From contig CAIZGN010000691.1 of the NCBI GenBank assembly GCA_903932505.1, forward strand, positions 1 through 49,524: DNA of 49,524 nucleotides, written 5' to 3'. The position numbers and the translations under genes are program-made. The stretch comes from Candidatus Hydrogenedentota bacterium (GTDB taxonomy: Bacteria; Hydrogenedentota; Hydrogenedentia; Hydrogenedentales; CAIZGN01). Below the pieces are notes generated by a model. It was not told where the DNA came from, ran no database searches, and worked only from the letters and a program-made list of their open reading frames with translations. Shown here one piece after another: positions 8,811-16,808 of this stretch. Numbering within the stretch: position 1 is the stretch's first letter; every line of letters starts with the position of its first letter.

Positions 8811-10169
8811 ATGGCAAAATACCGAATTCTGGTAATCGATGACGATGGGTTAATGCGCGAGTATGTGCAGGAGGCAATGCTGCGCGCAGGCTATGACGTG
8901 GACACCGCCAATGGCGGTGCCGAAGGGTTGCGTCTGCTCGAGGCGCAAAGTCCCGACCTCGTTATCACCGACCTGAAGATGACTCCCATGGATGGCTTGG
9001 AGGTGCTGCGTCAGGTTAAGCTGGCCTCCTCCACGACGCCGGTGGTCGTAATGACGGCCTACGGAACCATTGAAACCGCTGTGACCGCGCTCAAGGCTGG
9101 TGCCTCCGACTATATCCTCAAACCGTTTACCCCGGACACCGTGGAACTCGTTGTGTCCCGTGCGCTGGACACTGTGCGCATGTCAGCGGAAAATGCCTAT
9201 CTGCGGAGGGAACTAGCCGGGCGTAATGGCTCGGGCGGCATGGTGGGCAAGGGTTCGGACATGCGCTCCGTCCAGGAACAAATCCAGCGGATCGCGGACA
9301 GTCGCGCCACCGTCCTGGTGCGCGGGGAAAGTGGTACGGGCAAGGAATTGGCCGCACGTGCCATTCACGAATCGGGCAACCGCCGTAACAAGCCCTTCAT
9401 CCGTGTGAATTGCGCAGCGCTCTCCGCCGGGATTCTCGAAAGCGAGCTTTTCGGCCACGAAAAAGGGTCGTTCACCGGCGCGCACGAGCGAAAGATCGGG
9501 CGGTTTGAACTGGCGGATGGCGGTTCACTACTGCTCGATGAAATCAGCGAGATCGGGTTGGAATTGCAGCCCAAGCTGCTCCGGGCCTTGCAGGAGCGGG
9601 AATTTGAACGCGTCGGCGGCACGCGAACCATCCAAGTGGACACCCGGATCATCGCCACCTCCAATCGCGATCTCGAACAGGCCGTTCGCGAGGGAAGCTT
9701 TCGCGAAGACCTTTTTTTCCGCCTCAATGTCATCACGCTGGCCCTGCCGCCCTTGCGCCAGCGCAAGGAAGACATCCCAGAATTGATGGATCATTTCCTG
9801 CAGCGGTTCAACCGTGAAAACGGGCGCACGATTCGCGGTTTTTCCGATTCGGCCCGGCAGGCCTTTCTGGACTATCCCTGGCCGGGCAACGTGCGCGAAT
9901 TGCAGAACGCCATTGAGCGGGCCGTAGTCCTCTCCAGTGGCATCGTTCTAGACATTCCGCAGTTCGCATTTGGATCCGGTATTGCGGCTGGGGGAGGTAA
10001 GCTCACGCCCGGCATGACGGTGGCGGAGATGGAGCGGCAGCTCATCTTTGAAACCCTCGCACACTGCGGGCAGAACCGGACCAAGGCCGCCGAGCTGCTG
10101 GACATCAGTGTGCGCACCCTGCGCAACAAGTTGAAGGAATACGGCGCAGCCTCCGCCGAGGATGAGTAA
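8811..10169 (+). CDS. Sigma54-dependent NtrC-family response regulator
   Basis: Receiver domain (LVIDDDGLMREYV, DLVITDLKM), AAA+ (GESGTGKELAARAIH, GHEKGSFTGAHERKIG, DEISEIG), Fis-type HTH (NRTKAAELLDISVRTLRNKL). Confidence 0.95.
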   Translation: MAKYRILVIDDDGLMREYVQEAMLRAGYDVDTANGGAEGLRLLEAQSPDLVITDLKMTPMDGLEVLRQVKLASSTTPVVVMTAYGTIETAVTALKAGASDYILKPFTPDTVELVVSRALDTVRMSAENAYLRRELAGRNGSGGMVGKGSDMRSVQEQIQRIADSRATVLVRGESGTGKELAARAIHESGNRRNKPFIRVNCAALSAGILESELFGHEKGSFTGAHERKIGRFELADGGSLLLDEISEIGLELQPKLLRALQEREFERVGGTRTIQVDTRIIATSNRDLEQAVREGSFREDLFFRLNVITLALPPLRQRKEDIPELMDHFLQRFNRENGRTIRGFSDSARQAFLDYPWPGNVRELQNAIERAVVLSSGIVLDIPQFAFGSGIAAGGGKLTPGMTVAEMERQLIFETLAHCGQNRTKAAELLDISVRTLRNKLKEYGAASAEDE

Positions 10170-10279
10170 ATTCTGTTGCCTTAACATAAGTACCTCCCCC
10201 GAAACCCATCGCGCAGCTCCGGTGCAATTACCCTGAACGGCCCCCTTTTCTCCGTTTATAAAACTGGTATACTGATTTT

Positions 10280-11602
10280 GTGAAAGGAACAAGTATGCCC
10301 GAGCCGGAAAACAGGGAAGAAGGTTCAAATCGCCGGGGCCGCCATCGTGCTCCCACGGCGCGTCACGCCCTGTTTTCCTCGTATGAGCGGGGCATGATGG
10401 GGCAGGGTACGGTGGTGGATATCAGTTCAGACGGGCTTCAGATCCACTGCCACGTAAAGGTCGAACCCGGTGAAGAACTCGACCTCGACATCTATCCAAA
10501 GAACCGCATAGAAAACATCGATGTCTTTCGGGGACGGGGCCGCGTGGCCCATGTGCGACCCCTCGGGCGTGGTGAATGGGCGATGGGGATCCAGCTAATT
10601 TCCATGTTGCCTTCGCAGACTTTTTCAGCCATCCAGCACAGCATGCCCCCCGCAAAAGTCGGCGCACCGGTGTCCATGGTGGAACTGCCCGTGGTGCACT
10701 TTCAGTCCGCGACCCCACCGGATGCGGACAAGGTGGATCGCCGCCGAATGCTCGTCCTGCTAGCGCTGATTGCCTGTTTCCTTTTTCTGCTCATGCGCGC
10801 GTGCGCCCCGGTAAAATCGGCCCGGAGTGTACACAGCAACACCCTTCGCAAGGATCAAGGGGTAAAAGTTCCACCCCAAGTCGAGATTGCCCATGCCCAG
10901 CGCATGATGGAAATGGGAAAGCCCGAGGAAGCGGTCGAACGCTTCGCCGCACTTGCGCTGGATGTCGAGCAGCCCCTTCAAGAGCGGTTTATCGCGCGTT
11001 TGGGTGAGGCTGAGGCCTTGGTGCAAGCAGGCAAAAAGAACACCGCGCTGGAACGTCTATCTGGACTGGAGGGTGCCACGGGCGTTGCCGCGCCTTGGCG
11101 CAGGCTAGCGGGCGATTATGCCCGCCAGATTCGATCCGGGACGGGGAAGGCGGGTCCCTTGTCGGGAATGTTTGTGCCATTGAACTTCGCGAATCCATCC
11201 GGAACGCCGACAGAGACCAAACCTGAATTCAAGATCATCGTCGACAAATCCGACCACACCTTGGAGCTGCTGAAGAACAATCGCTCGATGGCAATGTTTC
11301 CCGTGGGGCTCGGCGCGGAAACGCCCGACGGAGAATTTCAGATAGCCAATAAACTCACCACGCCGGACTGGAACAACCGGGGACGTCGTGTCAAGGCGGG
11401 GGATCCCAAGAATCCGTTGGGGGGTCGCTGGATGGGACTCAAAAACAATCAGGGCCCCACTCCCTACGGCATCCATCCGACGAAGGAGGAGGACTCGATA
11501 GGCAAGGACAAGAGCCGAGGCTGCATCCGCATGCGGGAGCAGGACGCCGAAACCTTGTTCCAACGATGCCCCTCCGGAACACCGGTTCTTATTCGCCCTT
11601 GA
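10280..11602 (+). CDS. PilZ domain - transmembrane - L,D-transpeptidase (YkuD) fusion protein
   Basis: PilZ motif residues RRGRHR...DISSDG; TM RRRMLVLLALIACFLFLLM; YkuD catalytic text GIHPTKEEDSIGKDKSRGCIRM. Alternative ATG at 10295. Confidence 0.85.
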   Translation: MKGTSMPEPENREEGSNRRGRHRAPTARHALFSSYERGMMGQGTVVDISSDGLQIHCHVKVEPGEELDLDIYPKNRIENIDVFRGRGRVAHVRPLGRGEWAMGIQLISMLPSQTFSAIQHSMPPAKVGAPVSMVELPVVHFQSATPPDADKVDRRRMLVLLALIACFLFLLMRACAPVKSARSVHSNTLRKDQGVKVPPQVEIAHAQRMMEMGKPEEAVERFAALALDVEQPLQERFIARLGEAEALVQAGKKNTALERLSGLEGATGVAAPWRRLAGDYARQIRSGTGKAGPLSGMFVPLNFANPSGTPTETKPEFKIIVDKSDHTLELLKNNRSMAMFPVGLGAETPDGEFQIANKLTTPDWNNRGRRVKAGDPKNPLGGRWMGLKNNQGPTPYGIHPTKEEDSIGKDKSRGCIRMREQDAETLFQRCPSGTPVLIRP

Positions 11603-12257
11603 AGTGAGCGGGCAGTAAGGCGCGCAGCGCCCCGGGCAGCTCGCCGAAAGCATGGATAACGACCTCCGCACCGCACAGCTCATGTTCCGCACCGAAACCG
11701 TACGCCGCCGCAACCGCCACCCCGCCCAGCGCGTGCGCAGCTTCGATATCATCCTGCCGATCGCCAATGACCACCAGGGGCAGTCCGGGGAATTCGTCCC
11801 GCACCTCCGCCGCCATCACGGTTTTGCTTTCGTAGTGGGTCCCCCGCGCAAGCACCTTGCGGAACAGTGGCGTGAGGCCGTGGGCACGCACAAACTCGGC
11901 CACATAGGCCACGGGCCCATTGGAGCAGATGGCCAAGCAGTGCCCGGTCTCAAATAATTTTTGCAGGAGTTCGCGAACCCCGGGATAGAGCTCGCCGGTC
12001 TCGCCAACCAGAGCCAATTCTTTCTGGTTGGTGGCTTCGACAATTTGCGCGGCCTGCTCTGGCGGGCATTGCTCCGCCAGCCAGTCTTCGTATTCGGCCA
12101 CCGGTCGACCGAAAAATGAGCGGATTTTTTCATCCGCTGGAATTGGCAGGCCGAAATCGGCAAAGGTGCGCTGCACCGCCGGGACGGTTACAAGATGGGT
12201 CTGGAACAGGGTTCCGTCGATATCGAAAATAAGCAGGGCGGGGGATAGGGAGGCCAT
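11589..12257 (-). CDS. HAD-superfamily hydrolase (phosphoglycolate phosphatase-like)
   Basis: MASLSPALLIFDIDGTLFQTH... HAD motif I DIDGT; VVIGDRQDDIEAAHALGG motif. 3' end overlaps the convergent upstream gene by 14 nt. Confidence 0.85.
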   Translation of the reverse strand: MASLSPALLIFDIDGTLFQTHLVTVPAVQRTFADFGLPIPADEKIRSFFGRPVAEYEDWLAEQCPPEQAAQIVEATNQKELALVGETGELYPGVRELLQKLFETGHCLAICSNGPVAYVAEFVRAHGLTPLFRKVLARGTHYESKTVMAAEVRDEFPGLPLVVIGDRQDDIEAAHALGGVAVAAAYGFGAEHELCGAEVVIHAFGELPGALRALLPAHFKGE

Positions 12258-12362
12258 GTAGTGTTCCTTGGTTAATGAGGGGTGAATTCTAGCACGGGCG
12301 GGGAGGTCTGTGCCGCATCGGGGCGAAAGCCTCGCCCTGCCCATGCTTCGCACAGCGAAACC

Positions 12363-12392
12363 TTGACGGGCTTGCCACCATGGGAGTATAAA
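12363..12392 (+). promoter_or_regulatory. Candidate sigma70 promoter TTGACG-N18-TATAAA
   Basis: TTGACG 12363-12368, TATAAA 12387-12392, 40 nt upstream of the URO-D-like gene. Confidence 0.5.
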
Positions 12393-12431
12393 TCATGGGA
12401 GTTTTGTTCCTATTGCCGACAAAAAGGAGGA

Positions 12432-13442
12432 ATGCCGATGACGTCCCGTGAACGGGTATGGAAGACACTTCGGTTTGAGGGTCCGGATCGCGCCCCGCGC
12501 GACCTCTGGGCGCTGGCCGGGGTCACCAATTATCGCAAAGAAGAATATGACGCCCTGCTGCAGAAGTATCCTGGCGATTTCACGGGCCCCCGTTTCAAAT
12601 ACGGAGAGTCGAGTCTGGTGCGGGGCACGGTGGCGGAGGTGGGCACCTATGTGGATGAGTGGGGTTGCGAATGGAGCGTAGCCGAGCCGGGCGTTTGCGG
12701 CGAGGTGAAGAATCCACCTCTGACGGACTGGAGTTCCTTGGGCCACTGGCAACCGCCGTGGGAATTGCTTTCTGGCGCGGATTTCACCGAGGTCAATCCG
12801 AGTTGCGCGGAGACCACCAAGTTTGTGCGCATGGGTTCTTGGGCGCGACCCTTCGAGCGCATGCAGTTCTTGCGCGGCACAGAGAACCTGTTCATGGATC
12901 TCGCCTGGCAACCCAAGGAATTGTTTGAACTGCGGGACATGATTTTCGAATTCGAACTGCGCAACATCATGATGATGGCCAAAACCGATGTCGATGCAAT
13001 AGGTTTCATGGACGACTGGGGTACGCAGCACAATCTCCTCATTTCCCCGCAATTGTGGCGGGAGTTTTACAAGCCGCTGTACCAAGCCTATTGTAACGAG
13101 ATTAAGCGGGCGGGCAAGGCGGTCTTCTTTCATTCCGACGGGCATATCGCCTCTATTATTCCCGACCTCATTGAAATCGGGGTCGACGCCGTGAACACCC
13201 AGATTTTTTGCATGGACATCGAACAATTGGCGAAAGATTTTAAGGGCAAGATCACTTTTTGGGGTGAAATATCCCGCCAAGACACGCTTCCCTTCGGAAC
13301 GGTGCCGGACGTACAGGCGGCCGTTCGCCGGGTTCGTACGGCGCTGGACGACGGGCGGGGTGGGGTGATTGCCCAGTGTGAATGGGGAAATCGGGATCCC
13401 CGGGCGAACATCGAGGCGGTTTTTGAGACTTGGTTGGAATAG
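12432..13442 (+). CDS. Uroporphyrinogen decarboxylase (URO-D)-superfamily protein
   Basis: MPMTSRERVWKTLRFEGPDRAPRD start; AVFFHSDGHIASIIPDLIEIGVDAVNTQ; AGGAGG SD. Confidence 0.8.
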   Translation: MPMTSRERVWKTLRFEGPDRAPRDLWALAGVTNYRKEEYDALLQKYPGDFTGPRFKYGESSLVRGTVAEVGTYVDEWGCEWSVAEPGVCGEVKNPPLTDWSSLGHWQPPWELLSGADFTEVNPSCAETTKFVRMGSWARPFERMQFLRGTENLFMDLAWQPKELFELRDMIFEFELRNIMMMAKTDVDAIGFMDDWGTQHNLLISPQLWREFYKPLYQAYCNEIKRAGKAVFFHSDGHIASIIPDLIEIGVDAVNTQIFCMDIEQLAKDFKGKITFWGEISRQDTLPFGTVPDVQAAVRRVRTALDDGRGGVIAQCEWGNRDPRANIEAVFETWLE

Positions 13443-13487
13443 GGTTACGGGAGACTCATTTCGCGACAAAAAAATCGAAGGAAAGAC

Positions 13488-13516
13488 TTGAATTAGGGCC
13501 AGAAAAAAGGTACAAT
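13488..13516 (+). promoter_or_regulatory. Candidate sigma70 promoter TTGAAT-N17-TACAAT for AdoMetDC leader
   Basis: TTGAAT 13488-13493, 17-nt spacer, TACAAT 13511-13516. Confidence 0.6.
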
Positions 13517-13559
13517 TGTCCGCGTTGTGGTGGGTTCTTAACCGTGGTCAGCCGTCCCC

Positions 13560-13631
13560 AAGCCTCCTCAGAGCTACGCTCCGGGCGTAAGGCGGCTCTA
13601 GGTGCTGTTTATACAGTGCTAGAGGAGGTTT
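13560..13631 (+). ncRNA. Candidate cis-regulatory leader: three-way junction with SD-sequestering closing helix
   Basis: P1 AAGCCUCCUC (13560-13569) with GAGGAGGUUU (13622-13631); P2 AGAGC/GCUCU enclosing UACGC/GCGUA; P3 CUGU/ACAG extended by wobble pairs. Confidence 0.55.
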
Positions 13632-13637
13632 TATGCG

Positions 13638-14033
13638 TTGGAAAAGGGCAGACATCTCTTAGTTGATTGCTGTAACGTTTCTCGCGACCTTTGTCTCGAT
13701 GACAGGAGAGTGTTGAACGCTATGGCCTGCGCCGCCGAAAAGGCGGGCGCCACTGTTGTTTCACAGGTTCGATATAAGTTCGGCCACAATTCCCCCCCCG
13801 GATTCACGGCGGTTGTCCTTTTGGACGAAAGCCACTGCTCGGCACACACGTATGCGGATCTCGGCTTGATTGCTTTGGATGTGTTTACGTGCGGGAGCAC
13901 GGATCCGGCGGATGTGCTCAAGTACCTCCAAGAGGAGTTGGACTTGGGCGACGTCTCGGTGCGGCAGGTACCTCGGTTCACCATGGAATCGATACAGGCG
14001 GCCAAAGACGGACGGATAGCTGTCGCAGTCTAG
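13638..14033 (+). CDS. S-adenosylmethionine decarboxylase proenzyme (prokaryotic class, SpeD/SpeH-like)
   Basis: GRHLLVD N-terminus and DESHCSAHTYADLGLIALDVFTCG (pyruvoyl-forming Ser region). TTG start with GAGGAGG SD at 13622-13628. Confidence 0.88.
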   Translation: MEKGRHLLVDCCNVSRDLCLDDRRVLNAMACAAEKAGATVVSQVRYKFGHNSPPGFTAVVLLDESHCSAHTYADLGLIALDVFTCGSTDPADVLKYLQEELDLGDVSVRQVPRFTMESIQAAKDGRIAVAV

Positions 14034-14049
14034 TTTAGTTCATTGGTTA

Positions 14050-14088
14050 CGGGCACCGCTTGAATATCAGGCGGTGCCCGGTTTTTTT
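14050..14088 (+). terminator. Intrinsic terminator between AdoMetDC and agmatinase genes
   Basis: CGGGCACCGC (14050-14059) / GCGGTGCCCG (14071-14080) perfect 10-bp stem then GTTTTTTT. Confidence 0.9.
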
Positions 14089-14102
14089 AAGGATCCAAAT
14101 CC

Positions 14103-15011
14103 ATGCAGGAATTCATGTCCTCGCTTGACGGTTTTTTGGGAATTCCCGAGGAAGACTCGGTCGCCCCGGATAGCGCACGGTGCGTTTTTCTGCCGGTACC
14201 CTACGAACATACGTCTTCGTACGGGCAGGGTTCGTGCAGGGGCCCGGAAGCCATCCTGGAGGCCTCGCATCAGGTCGAGTTCTTCGATGCAACACTGGGT
14301 TTCGAGCCTCGGGGCTTTTGCGGCGGTCTTGCCACGTTGTTCCCCCTTGAGACGGAGTCGGTGGACGCACCTTCATTGGATGCAAATCTTTGCGGCGAGG
14401 TGGCGTCGTGGCTGGTTCGGGACAAGTTTGTCTTCACGCTGGGTGGCGAGCATTCCTCGGTCACCGGCTCGATACGCGCCCATGTGAAGCATTTCGACGA
14501 GGTCACGGTGCTGCAGCTCGATGCTCACAGTGATTTGCGTGAGGCGTACGAGGACAATCCGTGGAGCCACGCCTGCGCGATGGCGCGGGTGCTCGATTTT
14601 CACGACCGAATGGTGCAGGTCGGTATTCGCAGCCAATGCCGCGAGGAACGCCAACGCTCGGAGTCGCTGGGCATCCCGGTGTTTTATGGCGAAGCCATTC
14701 AGGCGCGCGCGCTGGCTGGTGAGGATTGGGCCGGTGATATCGTGCGTGCCTGCAGCAAGCGGGTGTATATCACCTTGGACTGCGACGTGCTCGAGCCCTT
14801 CTGGATGCCCGCCACGGGCACCCCGGAACCCGGTGGTCTTTCCTGGTTGCAAATCAATGCGCTTCTGCAACGCCTGTGTGCCGAGCGCGAGGTGGTGGGT
14901 TTGGACGTGAACGAGCTGTCGCCCCTGACAGAAATCCACTATCCCCAATATCTCGCCGCGAAACTCATCTACCGTTTTCTGGGTTATCGCTTCGGTCGCA
15001 GCACCACATAA
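14103..15011 (+). CDS. speB: Agmatinase/arginase-family ureohydrolase
   Basis: GGEHSSV, LQLDAHSDLR, TLDCDVLEPFWMPATGTPEPGGLSW ureohydrolase motifs. Confidence 0.88.
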   Translation: MQEFMSSLDGFLGIPEEDSVAPDSARCVFLPVPYEHTSSYGQGSCRGPEAILEASHQVEFFDATLGFEPRGFCGGLATLFPLETESVDAPSLDANLCGEVASWLVRDKFVFTLGGEHSSVTGSIRAHVKHFDEVTVLQLDAHSDLREAYEDNPWSHACAMARVLDFHDRMVQVGIRSQCREERQRSESLGIPVFYGEAIQARALAGEDWAGDIVRACSKRVYITLDCDVLEPFWMPATGTPEPGGLSWLQINALLQRLCAEREVVGLDVNELSPLTEIHYPQYLAAKLIYRFLGYRFGRSTT

Positions 15012-16726
15012 GTGGGCAGTCCCTTCACCTCGAAGTGGGCGGAAATCTCCCGCTGGGGCGAGGCATCGGGGTCGGTGCAGTCGCACTTGATCTTCACGTA
15101 GTCCTTGCTGCGGTCGAGTACGCGGGTATCGCGCAGCGTGGTCTCTTCCATCACGAGACAGTTCTTGCACCAAGCGGCCCCGAAATCAATGAGCACCGGC
15201 TTCCCTTCCGCCTGCGCACGGCGCAAACCCTCGTCCACATTCTGCCCCCAATCGCCGGAAGCCGCTTGGGCCTGCGGTGAAGGTTCGTGGGCCGAGAGGC
15301 GGAACAATCCATAGGCCTCGTAGGCGTAGTACGCGGCGAAAGCCAGGATGAATACGCCGAAGGTGTGTTTGATCGTGTTCATCCATCCACCGGGCTTGGG
15401 CAACATGGAAAGTCCAGCACCGGCAATAGGCCAGGGCAGGGCCATGCCCACCCCGAGCAGGAAGGGGAGCAGCAGGGCGGCGTGCTGGCCCTGACTGTAC
15501 AAATCCTGCGCATAGACCAAGGTGTAAATCACAACGGGGGCCACGCATGCGCCCGCGAGCAGCGCGGACAATCCACCCATCGCAAAGGCTACCAGAAAAC
15601 TGCCCGTATCGTTTCGGCGCAGCGACACCTTGGCCTGATACTTCGAGAAATCGATGTAGATCAGGTCGAACATGGCCAAGCCGAGCACAACAAAGAGCAG
15701 GGCAATGCCCGCATTAAACCAAGGGGAGGCGTTGATGGTTCCGAAGGCCGCAGAAAGCCCCAGCACCACGAGCAGCCCAAGCGCACCGTACACTGCGGAA
15801 ATGCCAAGGCCATAGGCGGCACCCAGGACCGCGCCCCGGGTCTTGGAACCCGCGCGCGCGCCCGCCCCGATGATCGCGATGTTGATCGGGATCAGCGGCA
15901 GAACGCAGGGCGTGAGGTTGAGGGCAAGTCCACCTGCCAGAACCAGCAAAACGACCATCCACCCGCCCATTCCGGCGAAGCCCTCGGGTGTGGCGGGCGC
16001 TTTGCCCTCCGCACGGTCGAGAAACGCAAGGAAGGCGGCTGGGGATTGATAGCCGAAGGTCTGTCCGGCGACCTCAAAGCCTTTTACCAGTTCCTGAAAG
16101 GACTGCGGGGCAGACTGCGGAACCGGGGGCGCAACCACGGGGGCGGTGACCGCCGGGGTGGTTGTAGAAGACGGGGCCGTATCCCACAGGAACGCAGAGA
16201 ACCATTCGGGCCGTTGCGGGGTACCTGTTTTCCCAGCCTCGGCAACGCGCAAGGGAATATCGATGGTCTGCGTCTTTGGCGACATGCAGGAGGTGTTGTT
16301 GCAGGCCTGATAGCGCACGGAGACGGAAAGGGGATAGTTGCCGGGAGCCACGCCGTCCGCCCAGGTCACCACCAGCCCGATACGGAACTCAGCGTCATAG
16401 ACCGCCATCTCGGTATCGGCAAAGGACAGCTTGATGTTCTTTGCCGGTGGATAGACAATCTGGACGCTCTTAAACGATGGCGAGGGTGTGATGGACACTT
16501 CTGTGGGGATGAGGAATTCTTCCAGCGGCTTGTTCGCGTTCACATGCCAACCCTCGGGCAGGGTGCAATCAAGCAGGATACGCAAGGGCTGGCCAGGGAT
16601 GGCCGAATCAGTCTCGGAAACGGCCTGAACGCTCAGTTCGGGAGTGCTCAAGCTTAACTGCGCCCCGGCATAGGTACAGAAAAGCACCGCCGCAAACAAA
16701 AGTGAGGCTCGAATTGTCCGGCCCAT
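14984..16726 (-). CDS. dsbD: Protein-disulfide reductase DsbD family
   Basis: Signal peptide, DsbD alpha-like N-domain, multi-TM core (LNLTPCVLPLIPINI), C-terminal thioredoxin CxxC (DFGAAWCKNCLVMEE). Overlaps convergent speB by 28 nt. Confidence 0.92.
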   Translation of the reverse strand: MGRTIRASLLFAAVLFCTYAGAQLSLSTPELSVQAVSETDSAIPGQPLRILLDCTLPEGWHVNANKPLEEFLIPTEVSITPSPSFKSVQIVYPPAKNIKLSFADTEMAVYDAEFRIGLVVTWADGVAPGNYPLSVSVRYQACNNTSCMSPKTQTIDIPLRVAEAGKTGTPQRPEWFSAFLWDTAPSSTTTPAVTAPVVAPPVPQSAPQSFQELVKGFEVAGQTFGYQSPAAFLAFLDRAEGKAPATPEGFAGMGGWMVVLLVLAGGLALNLTPCVLPLIPINIAIIGAGARAGSKTRGAVLGAAYGLGISAVYGALGLLVVLGLSAAFGTINASPWFNAGIALLFVVLGLAMFDLIYIDFSKYQAKVSLRRNDTGSFLVAFAMGGLSALLAGACVAPVVIYTLVYAQDLYSQGQHAALLLPFLLGVGMALPWPIAGAGLSMLPKPGGWMNTIKHTFGVFILAFAAYYAYEAYGLFRLSAHEPSPQAQAASGDWGQNVDEGLRRAQAEGKPVLIDFGAAWCKNCLVMEETTLRDTRVLDRSKDYVKIKCDCTDPDASPQREISAHFEVKGLPTYVVLRPKR

Positions 16727-16808
16727 AAATCACTCCCAATTGTAGAAAAGGGTTCCAGTCGCTTTGGCTATACTCGGTTTACGCGAAACCCGGACGCGGC
16801 AGCCGTGT

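Noticed and set aside
12393-13469. 358-aa minus-strand ORF
   Set aside because: Antisense to the URO-D-family gene, which has clear motifs and SD.
14373-15173. 266-aa minus-strand ORF
   Set aside because: Antisense to agmatinase; shadow ORF.
15287-16657. 456-aa plus-strand ORF
   Set aside because: Antisense to dsbD; Arg/Gly/His-rich composition typical of shadow ORFs.
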